Below, piece by piece: positions 40,153 through 54,100 of a stretch of DNA of 64,000 bases; positions within the stretch are counted from its first letter, which is position 1; each line of letters begins with the position of its first letter. The notes beneath the pieces are model-generated. The model ran no database searches. It worked only from the letters and a program-made list of their open reading frames with translations, and was not told the origin of the DNA. Source of the stretch: Tetrahymena elliotti 4EA (lineage: Eukaryota; Ciliophora; Oligohymenophorea; Hymenostomatida; Tetrahymenidae); assembly GCA_000231825.2 (NCBI GenBank), contig JH720296.1:1005666-1069665 (forward strand). The letters are read 5' to 3'. The position numbers and the translations under genes were made by a program.

Positions 40153-41781
40153 ATGCAAAAACTTAGTAAAAAGAGAGTAGCTTTTATTGTTGGAGGACTC
40201 TTTTTATTGGCTTTTGGTATCTAGATATATTCTGATAACTCTATTCTAAAAGGAAATGAAGTTAGCTTATTTAAGAAAAACACCATCAAGAACTAAACTC
40301 ACCCTTATGTTGATAAAAATGTTCGTTATAATTGCGGACATTAAAAAGTCTTAGAAAAAGAGAAGTAATTAGATTAACCTTAACAAGCTTTTGATGAATC
40401 TCTATATGGTACTAACGATGTAAGTAACTTACTTCCAGTTGAAAAAGAGTATTAGAATATAAGAATCAAAGTTGATTATTCCAATATCTCCACTCTCTCT
40501 GCTGGAATAAAATCTTATATTTAAGAAAAGGTATTTCCTGCTGTGATTAGCTACATCTAAGCAGCCATTAAAGTTCAAAGATTAACTGCTCCAATCAAAG
40601 TAGACCCTGCTTATAAAGGGAAAACTTGTGGTTAGGGTAAGATTAAGATTCCTGAAGAACATTTTAATGGAGTGGATGGGTTTGATTTGATTTTTTATGT
40701 TTCATCTCATGTGCAAGATACCAATCTCTTAGCTTATTCTAGCTACTGTCCCTAAGGATAAGACTATGGGTTATCAAGTGGAAGACCTACAGTTGCCTAC
40801 ATGAGCTATAACTTAAATTAAATTGAAAGAGATGTAAAATCTACTGATAAGATGGTTTTAGCTAAATGGATTTATATGACGACCCATGAATTAATTCACT
40901 CATTAGTCTTCTCTCCAAATTATTTTGACAAGTATTTACTTGAAAAGGATCCAGTTAAAATTATTGAAGGCAAGCCTTATGTTGTGGCTAAATCAGTTGT
41001 AAATGTTGCTAAAGAATACTATGGATGTCCAACGGTAGATAAAGTAGCACTTGAGGATGCAGGTGGTTCTACTACTTTTGGTTATCATTGGGAAAGGAGA
41101 TATTTTGGAAATGAAATTATGACAGGTTCTTTCTTATATGATAGTATTTTGTCTAAATTCACAGCTGCCATGTTTAGAGCATCAGGTTGGTATGAAGTTG
41201 ATGATTCTTTGGTTGCAGATTTAACATGGGGAATAGGAGAAAAATGTGAATTTTTAGTTGGTTCTTGCCCTCATGACACAAAAGAATTCTGCTCAGTACC
41301 CGGTAAAAGATGTAATTTTGATTATATAGGTCAAGGTGTTTGCTCAGATAGCGATATATTATCAAATAAATGCAGCTACTTCTAACCCTCCAAAACTCAA
41401 CATTGCACATATCCAGATGAAGCAAGTAGAAAAATCTATACATAGTCAGGTGGAAATTGGGGACCTAATGCAAGATGTTTTGATACTGATATTGCATCTA
41501 AAAATAATTACTCCTCTATTTGTTTTGATGCCTTTTGTGATTTCTCTACTGAAATACCTACTGTTATTTTTAAAGTGTTTGATTAAGAATATAAATGTGA
41601 TTCAAAAACAAAATCAGTTGAAATCCCAGGAAAAGGTAAAATAACATGTCCAGATATCCCTAGATTTTGTACCTCAATAGCTGCCTGTCCATTATCATGT
41701 GCAGGTAAAGGTGTTTGTAAATCAGGTAAATGTAAGTGCTTTGAAGGATTTAAAGGAGTTGACTGCACTGAATCTGCCTGA
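40153..41781 (+). CDS. Leishmanolysin-like (GP63, peptidase M8) metalloprotease
   Basis: Secreted or membrane-anchored zinc endopeptidase, 542 aa, single exon from ATG 40153 to TGA 41779-41781. An N-terminal hydrophobic segment (VAFIVGGLFLLAFGIQIY) is a signal peptide or anchor. The metzincin site is intact: HELIH at residues 245-249, a distant third histidine at H312 (FGYHWERRYFG), and the Met-turn EIMTG (M323). After the catalytic domain come many paired cysteines and an EGF-like end (CAGKGVCKSGKCKCFEGFKGVDC). M8 genes form large families in Tetrahymena. No GPI-type hydrophobic tail is seen, so the protein is either secreted or held by the N-terminal segment. All zinc ligands are present, so it is predicted active. 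Confidence 0.93.
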
Positions 41782-43715
41782 AAACGAAAAACATTTGCTT
41801 TTTAAATTGTTTGAATAAATATTTAAAGTTCTATTTATTGCAACTTTATATTAAATCGCATCTTGTTGTTTGATACTAGCATAAAAAAACATATAAATTG
41901 TATACAAAATAAATATTATTTCATAAGATAATTATATTTTTTTTGTGTCTAACTTTTAATTAACTAATTATTTTTTTAGTGAATAATTTAATTATCAATT
42001 TGGTAGAAAGGGGAATATAGAAATAATACTTATTCCATGGGTATTATTTAATTTTTTGATATTTCACTCATAATATGTTTGAATACCTTTATTTTTACAA
42101 TTTAAAATTTTTTTTATGAATTAATTGGTATTATTAAATTAACTTATTTTATTCTAAAATTGACAAAAATTTTGAGAAAAATATTTTGTTTTTGATTTAA
42201 AATCCATTCATTTGTTTCTTAATAATACCTTCAAATCAGAACCACAAAATATCTTCAAATATATAAATTAAACTATTTTTTTATTATATTACCAATTGTT
42301 TGATGAATCAAGCATATTCTTCAAGAAAAAATAAAATTTTTTATTAAATTTATAACGTATGCCCTAATAGAAAATATTTATCTTTTATCTATCTCTCTAT
42401 GAATATTTAAATTTTAATTAAAATCATTGGGATAATATTCAATATTAAGAATGGACGATATTTTTATTTTTTTTATATTTAAATAGTTTATCTTAATTTT
42501 TTAACTAACCATGAAAGCTTGTACAGATAAAAAGATAATTATTATATTTTTAAAAAATAATTTTTTATTAAATTTATTTCAATATTTTTTGAAAAAGTTT
42601 ATCTCTTAACTCAACTCAAAATTTAAAAATTAATAAGATTTAATCACCGGAAATATCTTTACAAACACTCTTGATTTAATAATAATATTTGAATAAATTT
42701 TTCAGTAAAACTCTTCTAAATACTTGATTTAAAATAAATGATTTTATTTTTTACATCCCATCATAATTTATCTTACAAAAATAATTAAAATAAAATTAGG
42801 TTTTTATTTACTTTAAATAGAATGGTTTGGAATTATTGAGAAAGATACAATTAATCAAGTATGACCTGTAAGATAGAATGTAAAATAAAAACTATAAAGT
42901 TTTTTTTTGATGAATTAAAAATTTTATTTTACTCGTAAATAAAAATATATACGTTCTTTTCTAGTATACTTGATAAAATAGCATTAAATAAAACAAAATA
43001 AGAGAAAGGAGCTTTGATTTATTAATTAGACATTAAAGAAATATAGTCTAATACATTTTTACTCTAATCATGTTCATTTCATTAATCAATTAAAGATAAT
43101 AAATAACATTATTTAATCAAGTTAATCATCATAAATAAATCAGCATTTTACATATTAATTTCTATAATTATTTAGATGTTGTGATCAAGCAATTCTATTG
43201 AGAAAATGAGAAATGTAGTGGCTATAGCTATTGAAGAAAAAAGTATAATATTAGTGAACAGAAGGATATTCTAACGTGAAATATAATAATTGAAAGGTTG
43301 ATTGATTTTGATTAGATAGTGAATAAATTAAATGATATGTTAAGGTATTGATATAGGAATGATAATAATTTATGCAGTATTAATAATATTGATTATTATT
43401 TAATTTTGGCAATATTAGGCAATATATTGATTAATTTTTATATTTCTAATCAAATTTAAAATTAAAATACGCAATTTGATGACCATAGATAAATTTTTTG
43501 TAATATTTACTTAATAAAAGATATTATTTACAGCGTATTATAAGATTCGTACTTAAGCTTAATTATTAAGTGACTATGCAAGAAATGTGGAGAGAATGGG
43601 GAAATACAAGATAAACAAGCAGGATTTTTATATAAATAAAGTAATAAAAATGGGGTTTTTAATATATTTAAAATTTATTTGTGATGTGTTTTTTTTATTA
43701 TATTTATGACAGCTC
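41782..43715. other. Spacer between convergent genes
   Basis: About 1.9 kb of AT-rich DNA between the metalloprotease and CoA-transferase stops. A 31-codon ORF near 43206 and a slightly less AT-rich patch at 43540-43640 were examined and not supported as genes. Confidence 0.55.
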
Positions 43716-46400
43716 TCAGAATCTAACAGGGTTTGAAACAACTTCAAAACTGAATCCAGTAGTAGACTTAATATCTTCAAGAGAAGACTCGTGAGCTATT
43801 TCAGTTAAAACTAAGAAATCGCCTCTCTTTTCAAAGACAGCCTTTTCAGTAATAACCTTATCAACAACACCCTTACCAGTTAAAGGAAGACTGCAGCTGC
43901 TGAGGAGTTTATGTTTGCCCTTAGCAGTGTGTTCCATAACAACAATAACTTTGCTTCCACTTTGGACAAGATCCATAGCACCACCCATACCTTTAACCAT
44001 TTTACCAGGGATGATCCAGTTAGCAATATCACCTTCCTTGCTGACTTGCATAGCACCGAGCATAGTGAGATCTAAGTGACCACCTCTGATGATACCAAAA
44101 CTCAAACTGCTGGAGAAGATACTGCTACCAGGGACTAATGTGATAGTTTCCTATGGTAATTATTTAAGAAAAATGGAAAGTTATTAAATGAGTCATAGAT
44201 TTTGAAGAGTTAAAAAATAATTAGCTTTAAAATTTGATGTGACTCAATTTTTGTAAATCTAGAAGAAATTTATGTCAAATAGAAAAAAAGTTTAATGATA
44301 AGCTGAGCAACTAAGATGAATTTGCATTAAATTTGGTTAAAAAACATTTGTGGGGTAAACATAAATTAATAAAATCTATGCAATACGTCAGATATGTAAT
44401 TTTTGTTCTACAAAAAAAATATCACAAATCCGAAAATTATGGATTGCTAAAAAAAACCAAGAAAAGTTTTTAAAAATTGCTTCTTTAATGTCTTTAATGT
44501 TGAATTCAATAAGCTAACTTAATTCTAAATTAAATGAGTTTTGTTTACCTTGCCAGCATTGATGACATCAGAATCTTCTTAACCAGGCTTGGGATATTTA
44601 CCGATACCAATAATACCATTTTCTGAGTGGAGTTCAATATTGATGCCCCTGGGAAGATAGTTAGGGAGGAGAGTTGGAATACCAATACCCAAGTTAACAT
44701 ACATACCGTTAGTAACTTCTTAAGCAGCTCTCTTAATAATCTTTTCACGAATCTTGAAACCAGCAGATTGATCTTTAGCATCACCTTGATCTAAAGTTAA
44801 TTTTTCAATACGTCTGCTAACATTTTCAGCTTTATAAATTCTATGGACGAAGACACCGGGAATGTGGACGTGATCGGGATCAATTTCACCATTTTCAACA
44901 ATTTCTTCAACTTCAGCAATAACACACTTGGAGGCAGTGGCCATATCTTAATTGAAGTTACGAGCAGTCTTTTATTAAAATAATAAAAGAAATTGTTAAA
45001 ATTAAAAATTTGGCTAATAGTATTGATTATAATTAATTTAGTGGGGAGACAGATAAAAGTGATTCTGATGATGCAATTTCCATCTCAATTCCAATATTTT
45101 ATGAATAATTTTTGGATGCTTTAAAAATTTAATATCGTTAATATATCTATTCTTAATCATTCAAATTAATCCCTTATTTATTTTGCTTGGAATTATTGAA
45201 TTCCTAAATTTATTGATACAGTCAGTCAGATCAGATCAAACTTCTTAGCATCTTTACAATGCTGTTTAGTCTGATTTTATAAGTGAATGACTTTGGCTTA
45301 TTGCTTACCAAAATATCATTGAATAAATCACTATTGCTACTTTTTATAATTTAGTTCTATTAAATTAACTATCCTAATGATTATTTATTGCTCTAATATA
45401 ATTGAAAGCTATCTTTTGAATTATTTCAAAAAATATGAATGTAAATTTAAAAAATGGCATCTCTTGAAAATAATTTCATCTGTCTGGCTTTAAAACTAAA
45501 CACTCCCCATATAGAGGATGCACTAATTCATATTATCTATGATACAAGCATTCAGCTATTTATAGTTTTTGTTAAAAATCAAAGTTTATTTTTTACTCTG
45601 TTGAAAACCAAGTTGCCGTATCTGTCAGCCTTCTTAGCCTTAACAAGAGCAAAATCACCAAAAATGGTTTCTTCTAAGATATATTCCTTGCCATTGAAGT
45701 TTCTACGCTATTTTTAAAATGGAATTTATTAGTTAAAACAGTTTCTACTATCAGAATGTTTCTTACTTCCTTAGGAGCAGAGACAATTTCGGGTTCGTGA
45801 GATCCCTACTTGTATTTAATGGGGAAACCACCTTATTCGATCAAAGTATGGGCACCAGTAGGAGTATAGAAAGCAGGAATACCATGACCAGCAGCACGAC
45901 ACTTTTCAGCAAGAGTACCTTAGGGGGTTAATTCAACTTCGAGTTCACCCTTCAAGTATTGTCTTTCAAATTCGTCATTTTCACCAACATATGATGATAT
46001 CATTCTTTTGACTTAACGAGTATTAAGCAATAAACCAAGACCGAAATCCTTCAAACCTAGCATAATCATAAAAAAGAATTATTTTTATTTCTACTATGTA
46101 AGTAATTCAAGATCTAATCAAATAGGTAACATGGCTAAGTAAGCTAGCTAGCTATATATTTGATATGATCTTTGATGTTAAACATATGTTGAAAATGAAT
46201 GTCTTACCACAATTATTAGAAACAACGGTGAGATTCTTGGGACCGTTTTATTGAACAGCCTTAATGAGATTTTCAGGAACACCACAGACACCAAAACCAC
46301 CAACAAGAATCTTAGCACCATCGAAGATATCCTTAGTAGCTTCTTTGGCACATGAGTAAACTTTTGATGAGAAGGAGAAGATATTCTTTTAGTACAACAT
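43716..46400 (-). CDS. OXCT1: Succinyl-CoA:3-ketoacid CoA-transferase (SCOT), mitochondrial
   Basis: Transfers CoA from succinyl-CoA to acetoacetate, the committing step of ketone-body use in the mitochondrial matrix. Five exons: 46400-46208, 46056-45767, 45707-45597, 44968-44549 and 44150-43716. They total 1449 nt, giving 482 aa. The start [19 protein letters not shown] looks like a presequence. Family blocks are [74 protein letters not shown] and [20 protein letters not shown]. The catalytic glutamate is in [10 protein letters not shown] (about E314). Both the alpha-like and beta-like halves are present in one chain, as in animals. Codon use is biased, with more GC at third positions and few TAG codons, suggesting strong expression. 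Introns 3 (628 nt) and 4 (398 nt) are unusually long for this window. Confidence 0.96.
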
Positions 46401-46916
46401 CTTGTTAATATTATGTAAGGACTTTAAGGAGTGCATGACTTATTAATTAATGAATGAATTGATTTGGCAATTACGAATGAATGAATAAATGAATAATTTT
46501 TATTCTTTAGTTGAATTACTTTTTTGCTATGTAAAATTTTTATTAATTTATTATTTATTTTTTGTTTTCTTAATTTTGATTTAAAGACAGACAAAGAAAG
46601 ATACAAATTATTAATTTGTAATTTATAAAATATAAACAGTTTTTGATAATAATAATAATAACAATCAACTATTATTGGGCTTTAATTACTTACGATTGAT
46701 AAGTATTAATACCATTCACAGTACAAATAATGATGTAATAACTAATATATTTTTTAAAAAGATTTCATAAGTAATTCATAAATAATCCTTTCTTTCATTC
46801 AGCTCATTCATCGCCTTTCATATCCATCTATCCCAATATCTTACAATTCAAACTACCAAAAATAATATTATTTCATATCCTCAAACCCCCACATTTTGCA
46901 TTTATTTAATTCTTCT
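46401..46916. other. Spacer upstream of SCOT
   Basis: About 500 bp of AT-rich DNA between the SCOT start and the stop of the small minus-strand gene. It should contain the SCOT promoter and 5' UTR. It has short ATGA/ATTA-rich runs near 46440-46500 and no gene. Confidence 0.55.
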
Positions 46917-47256
46917 TCATTATTTTATTATTCCTAGTTATTTTCCTCTAGCAACTTCAATATTATATTCAACCAATAGCTTTATATGGAGTTTTTCAAT
47001 TGTCTAAATACATTCATAGATATTCTATTCAGGCAAACTTTTAAGCTATTATTCAAAGTCCTCTATTTGTTTCTTATCTAAATCAGTAAGGTAGTTCCAT
47101 AGCTAATTCACTCTTTCATCAGCACTATTCAAATAATAAAATTATTTTAAAATTCTCTTACAGATAAAACCATATATTTAGCCCAAATTTGAAAGCTAAC
47201 GTTTTTGGTGAAAGATTTGTTGGTTTATATTTTCACCTTTTATAAATAAGATTCAT
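46917..47256 (-). CDS. Small helical protein or gene fragment, about 80 aa
   Basis: The main exon reads SADERVNQLWNYLTDLDKKQ then IEDFEQQLKSLPEQNIYECI and ends GKQLGIIKQ at TGA 46919-46917. The sequence is clearly protein-like and helical. It follows the pattern of the N-terminal helices of UDP-N-acetylglucosamine pyrophosphorylase (WNxL, then QQ and a leucine-spaced helix), but no catalytic part follows. The start is uncertain: ATG 47256 joined through a GTGAAA...AATAG intron, or a longer first exon reading TLAFKFGLNIWFYLADERV with a 37-nt intron and no ATG found. It could be a truncated duplicate. Confidence 0.4.
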
Positions 47257-48259
47257 TTACGCTGATATTAATCCTTATCGAAATCAAAATTTATTAGAAA
47301 CGAATTGTAAGTATTGTTTTTTTTTTGCAAGAAATTACTCTGGATTAAATTTATATAAAAAAATTGAAGTATTGTGATTTTAATAATATCCTTTGCTTTT
47401 CATTAAATAAAATCAAAAGAGATAACAAATACTAATTAAATATCATTTAATAATTAGAAAAAATCAGATTATGATGTAAAAAGTATTAGAGGTTATTTTT
47501 ATCTTCTTAATTTAATACATCACTTTAGTCAAAAATATTGCGTGTAAAATACTCAATTTGGAATTTTAAATCAACATTTTAATTCTTTTTATAGAATAAA
47601 ATTCATCTTTTCATAACTCCTTTTTTATTTTTCTTCTGACAAAAAGGTTTTTATCTCTAGAAAAAAATTTAATTTCTCAAAACTATTAATTTATTTTTCC
47701 TTTTTTCCCATACTTCTAGTAAAAAACATTTTCTTTTTGCAATTTTTCAATCAATCAACAATTTCATTAAAAACTAAGAAAATAATTTATTTCTATTTAT
47801 TATTCTGAAATAAATCAATTTTTTTAGTGTCAAATTTTTGATCTTATTCCATTTGTTATATTCAATATGTTATACATTTTATTAGTTTTATTAAATTTTA
47901 TGCTCATCATAAATATTGAAAGTGTTAATTAAAATAAGATAGAAAAATTAATTTTTCAAAATTATTAATTTACTTGTTATTGCTTTCTCAATAATTTCTG
48001 GAAAAACATTCCTTTTTGCTGTGTTTAATTAAATTTGATTTAATTTAAAAAATGGAATGTTAAAATTAAAGCAAATAAATTTTTTTCTGTTCTGTTTAAT
48101 GGCTTTTCTTAATACTTTATAGTGCTTAGGTGTCTATGAGAATTTTTACTATTTTTATTTTGTTTTATTTATGATGTAATACTTTTTATTAAATTTTTTT
48201 AATCATTTTTCTGATTTCTTGATTTCTGGAAGTATTGATATTATTAAGATTGGATTTTA
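47257..48259. other. Spacer, nothing recognised
   Basis: About 1 kb of very AT-rich sequence between two minus-strand genes, with 3' UTR of the Q-rich gene. No coding frame recognised. Confidence 0.55.
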
Positions 48260-49849
48260 TCAAAAAATTAGCTTTAAATAAAAAAAATTGAATTACTTTG
48301 AAGGAGGTTTGCATTTTTTAGCATTTTCTATGAGTTTATTTAAGACAACTTCTTAGTCTAGTTGGATATTTGCAGTATCGTTTATAAATAAGGAATATGA
48401 GTTAAAGAAGTTAACTAGAGGATGATTTTAATAATTGCTATTTTACTAATTCTTATCTGGTTATTATTATTATTATTATTAAATATATTAATGATATTGT
48501 ATCTATTACTAAGCTTGCTCTTAATCTTAAATCTACTATATATTTTTTGGTATTTGAGCTGGATTGTGTATATATGCATTATTTCTGAGCAAAAATTCCT
48601 TTTTTTATTGATTTAACAAATTTTCTTAGTCAAATTAGCCTTATTTTTACATGTGATGCATCTAAAGTTATTCTAAAACTAGATTTGGATTCATACCAGT
48701 TTCTTGAATATGCTATTAGAGTTACTTCAATTCTAATACTAACATTTAATGATTCTATTCTGCAAACATTTTTTTTTCTGAAGTTAAATTATTCGAATTT
48801 AGAAACTCTTCTAAATTTTTTATTTGATTCATTAAGTATTCAAATCGCATATATGCTTGGTATTACTTTTCTAAAAACTATTTATGTAAAGCTTATTTTG
48901 CTTCTTCTTCCTCTTCCCCTTCATCTTAATCTTCTTCTGCCTACATTTAATTTCTTTGCATTGCTAGTTACTTGATATTATCACCTTAAATCTTATTATT
49001 TTATTAATTTTATAACCCTCTTAATTACTCAATTTCTTCATCTTCTTCCCCACTTTAAAGTTAAGCATGAGCTTGAAGAAGTCTTTAAATACGTAATTGA
49101 TCAAAGTTACTAATGTTTACTTATTACTAAATATTATTATCCCCTTCATAATTTTCCTCATTCTCATCTTCATCTTAGTTTTCTATCTTTTAGTTAGCTT
49201 TAGTGGCATTCTTCTCTAACTGATTGCTATTTCTGCTTACACTATTTTAGCTCTATGCTGATTGCTAAAGTTGAGCAAGTGGATTATTCTATGCATTCAA
49301 ATTCATAATTAATTATAAGAGCTAATCCTGCTAAAAGTCTTAAATATCTTCTTATTTTTAATTTCCAAACACTTTTTGATTTAAATCTACTTTATTATTT
49401 TACTCCTATTAAATATTTTCCTCAATTTACTCATCATCTTAGTTATTTTCTTCCTCATCTTCCTCATCATTTTCTTCTTCTTCCATTCTTTAATTTATTT
49501 ATTTTTAAGTCTATTCCTATGCATGAATCTATTACTGCTACAGTAATTAATACTATTACATAAAAGTTTCTAAAAGCTTCTTTTATCCCTCTTAAATTAC
49601 TTGATTCTAACTATTTTCTTAATCATCAAATTCTTCATCCTCTCCTCCCTAACTTTTTTCTTTATGATTACTGTCATTCTCATCAAACTCTCCTTCTTAT
49701 TATTGCTAATTATGGTTTGTATTGTTACCTAAACTTGCATTTTAATTCACAGATTGAAGTAAAGTAGCTAAAATTTGCTAATCCAGAAGAGAGGGTACCT
49801 TCAAATCTTTATGGCTTTTCTCTTCACTTTTGCTTTTATCTGAGCTCAT
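48260..49849 (-). CDS. Acidic Q/N/E-rich protein, 529 aa
   Basis: Single exon from ATG 49849-49847 to TGA 48262-48260. The first 30 residues are ordered-looking (SHKDLKVPSLLDQQILATLL). Most of the rest alternates Glu/Asp runs (EEEENDEEDEEEN) with Gln/Asn runs; one run near 48470 is seven consecutive TAA-encoded glutamines. Residues about 330-420 may form a coiled coil (YMRFEYLMNQIKNLEEFLNS). The C-terminus is a short ordered block (HPLVNFFNSYSLFINDTANI). On the opposite strand this composition yields leucine/isoleucine-rich shadow ORFs that should be ignored. Such proteins are common in ciliates; function unknown, possibly nuclear or scaffold. Confidence 0.8.
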
Positions 49850-51189
49850 TTAAATTGTCAAAATTTGTTAATAATTATTTGAGTTATTTATTTATTTATT
49901 AATAAAATGAGTAAATTCTATATTTTATTTAAATTTTGTAAAATAATAACAATCAAAGACACTAAAACTTTCAAAATTATTATATTTTATATCAGATTTA
50001 TGTATCTATCAAATCTCTTTGCTACCTTTTATTTCAATTTCAAAAACTTTATTGTTGTTGTTTTTGGAGGATAATTTTAGATTAATCAATAAACAGAAAT
50101 TTATTTAAACAATAAAATGTTTTCAAATTTATTATTTTCATTAATACTTTAATAAATAAAAATATCAACAGAATTAAAATCAAATCAAATCAGAAAAATA
50201 ATTTTCTTTCAAATGAAATTATGAAACTTGGTATTTTTTTAAATGATAAAACAATTATTACTTAAGGTAAAATAAATGAATATTTTCATTCTAAATGATT
50301 GAACCAAAATAAAATACATAAAAATAATTTTAGTTTAAATAAAAAGTCAATTGATATTTTTAAGTTAAATGTAAAAATTTTTTTTTCAAACGATGCTTAT
50401 AGCAAAGATCAGTTAATAATAAATTAGAGATATCTTATTATTTTTAATAAAATGATAAACAATATTTAAAACCTAAATGTATTTATTTGTTGTATAAAAA
50501 TTTTTTTATACTTGATAAGGAATAACTACCAAACTTCATTGTTAGTTAGCTTCTTTCTTTTTTAAAACAATAATAAAATCTGAAATAAAGATAAACATTA
50601 AAGAGTATTTTTATATAGTTTACCTAAATAATTTAAGAAGAAAGTTAGAATGAAATTTAAAATGGAATTGATAAGTTTATTATTATTTTATAGAGAAAAT
50701 AATAAATAATTTAGAAAATTTTTAAATTAAAAAAAATGTATTATCTAATATCTAACTCAAATTTTAGTAGTAAGATTCTTAAAATTTATTAATTCGTCTA
50801 ATAATTAAGTAATAACAATCATATAAAATTAAATATTGTTAGAGTTAATTTATCTAATTTTAAAGTTTGAACCATTTTTTGATAAAATAATTGAAATGTA
50901 AATTCAATTTTATAATTGAAATTTAAGAATTTAGATTTATCATAAGTTAGCATTTTAGATGAAAGCAGTAATAATATTTCTGTTTGTAATCTGATCTGAT
51001 AGATAAAAGAAAGATTGGTAAAAAAATTAAATTTGTATTAAATAAATTACTTTTGTAATCCAGTAATACACTTTAATAATTAAAGAATTAAAAAAGTGTC
51101 ATCACAGTTTACTTTTCAAATTGAAAATATTATTTTTTATCAGCTAAAATAATTATAAATTTTATAAAAACAATAAAGATTTTTACATT
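49850..51189. other. Spacer between divergent genes
   Basis: About 1.3 kb of AT-rich DNA holding the promoters of the Q-rich gene (-) and the protein kinase (+). Nothing else recognised. Confidence 0.55.
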
Positions 51190-54100
51190 ATGAGACATCA
51201 AAAGTTCGATTCTTTCATTAATGATTAAGTTATCAACAGTAATAATTCTAATTAAAGAGTTAATCTCTCCTAAACTCAAAATATTTAAAAAAGAACAAGA
51301 TGCCTAAGCAATAATGATAATATTAAATAAAACTATTAAGTTCCCAATGATATTTTTTAATAAAAGGGAAAAGAATTTTTAAATAAAACATTTTCTATCC
51401 AATAGAATTAAAACCCATAATATTTAAAAGGAAGATAGCAAGAGCACGCAAATATGATATAAGATAGTTATTAACCAACATATTTATTGCAAAATATTAA
51501 TGTTACATTAGGATCTTAAAAGCAGGATTTTAAGGCATAAAGCACTATTCAATAATATTCTGTTAAAATAAATGGAAAATCTATTAATGAACAATAAGGT
51601 AAATTGAGAAGCAAGTCTCATTTAAGCGATAGTGATTAAATTAAAAGTAGCAGTTAAAACTAAAATACTACTTTAAAGATTCCTTATTTACAACCACAAA
51701 TAAAAAAAAATCCACTAGAAGATACTTAGTAGGAAATTTAATCTTAAAAATTAGATTAGCCAACTGATTATTTATTTAAAGTAAATGTTAAAACTCCTGA
51801 AAAGCACTAACTAAACAATTATTAATATAGTTATTCAACTAGTAAGTAAAATTCCACTTATGTGCCAAGTATTAATTATAATAGTTCTGAAAAAAATTAA
51901 AATCCTATTAATTAACGGCATCTTAGATCATATTCTAGCAACTAAAAGCAACACACAAATTAATCTTATCTAACAAACACGGAATAAAAATAATCTTATC
52001 TTTCTATTTCATAGTTTAATGATTAACCTCTTAGTACTGAAACAAGAATTAAATCAGCTTAGAAAAATGTTTCTGATTTTTAAAATTAAAATTATTTGTA
52101 AAAATCTAATTTCATTAGAAAAAGTCATTTAAATTCAAGAGTAGTTTCTAGGATGAGTAATATTAGTTATGGTTAAGGTTCAATAAACTCTACAACACTA
52201 AAAATTAATCTCGGAAATAAAAAAAGAATTTTAACAGATCAAGATTAAGAAGATATTTCTGAAGAAGATGGACTAGGAGGTCCTAAAGATGAATATTAAC
52301 TTTTGTAAAAGTGTGAAAAGAAGATAAAAAATAGTATAAAAGTGCTTGAAAGATGCATTGAATAATCATAAAATGTTCAAAATATTTTGAGTTAAAATAA
52401 AGAAAAATATGAAAAAGAAGGTAATAAAGAAATGCTCGAGCTTTTAAAAAATATACAAAGTAAACAAAGTAATGAAAAGGATTAATAAGAAGATTCCAAG
52501 CAAACTGATCCTTTTAGTTAAAAACAAATCTAAAAGTAAAATAAATCAATAAACATAAAAATTTCTGATAGACAAATAGAAGATATCGAATAACAGAACT
52601 AAATAGAAAATGAAGATAGCTAAACATATTAAGAACAATTTGGTATTAATAATAATTAAAGCAAAGCTATTTTAAATTAATAGATGACACTGAAAAAATA
52701 GATACAAGAATCTCTAAAAAAAATAGAAAAATATTTGGATTATTCTGTTCAAGTTTCGAAATAGTCAACAATTTAAATGGAATAAACCCCTTTTTTAAAT
52801 GATATTAATATTAAAATTAATGAGATATTTTTGAAAGAAGAGAGCATAGTTCATAAAACAATTAATCTTTTCTTGTTTAACAAATAAACAATTTCTGTTG
52901 ATTTATTTTATTCTAACTTTGAAACTCTTCCTTTTGATTTTAAGGAGCTAGAAAGTGATAAAAAATACTTATTGGGCTAAGGAACATTTGGAAAAGTTTA
53001 TAAAACAAAGCTATTACCAAAAGAATAAAGATATAAGCATTAATCTTCTTCATAGCATACTAAAAAGACTAAGAATAAAGATCTTATATCCTTTCTAAAA
53101 TAATCTTAAGAATCTCTTCCCGAAGATGAGTTTTATGCTTTAAAAGTCTTAAGGTGTAAAAATATGAATGAATTAGAAAAAAAATCATAAGAGATTGTTA
53201 TTGAATATTACTTGATGCAAAGACAGTTTAGACATTCTTGCAATCTTATTTTACCAGCATATTATATTTAACAAAATGACTAATTTGATCTTATGTTTCT
53301 CAAGTAGTTAGCAGATTTTAACTTTACCCAACTACTTAACAAGAGAAGAGAAAAATATTTAGTTTATACAGAGGGAGAAATTTTACAAATATTCAAGATG
53401 TTATTAAAGTAAGTATATTTTATTTATTATTTATAAATCAAAAAAATCTTTTTAAAAGAAATTGATTTACCATTCAAAATTAAAAATATTTTATTAATAA
53501 AATGGATTTATTTTTTTAAATCAATAGAATTGTTAAAGACTTGCATGAACGAAATATAGCTCATAGAGATATTAAGCCAAGCAATTTTGTTTTTTTCAAA
53601 AAGGATAGATCATGGAAGCTTATTGATTATGGGACAGCTAAAATAGAAATAGATTTAAAGTAGGTGAAGGAATACAATTTTTGTGGTACTCGACTTTATG
53701 CAATACCTAAGATATCATAAATGAAAAATTTTGGAGAACTTTCAAGTAAAGTAAAAATGTCACTCAAAGCGTATGATATATATTCATTAGGGATCACTTT
53801 TATTAAGATTAAAAAACTACTTATTAATCCTTTTGATTAAAAGGCTTTGAAATAAATTCTTACTTCTGGTACTTTAGATGACGAAAGTTTACTTAGTAAT
53901 AAAATAATTAATTAGCTCATTAATCCCAATGAAGAATTTAGAATTAACTTAGATTTAAATGATCTCATTTAAGAAATAGAAGAGAAATAATAAACTAAAG
54001 AAGAAAGTATTCCAAATGATTATGGTGTGATGTATGACCATCATTCAGATTTTGATTATAGCAAATAAAAGCTAGAGGATGAAGATTAGTTTGAAAGAGC

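Noticed and set aside
41336..41644. Plus-strand ORF overlapping the metalloprotease
   Set aside because: It is out of frame with the Cys-rich C-terminus of the M8 protease, which continues through TAA codons to TGA 41779.
43206..43310. Short ORF MRNVVAIAIEEKSIILVNRR
   Set aside because: It has only about 31 codons, no exon context and a stop nearby; not enough support for a gene.
48422..48975. Leucine/isoleucine-rich plus-strand ORFs that look like membrane proteins
   Set aside because: They are the complement of Q/N-rich codons of the minus-strand gene at 48260-49849.
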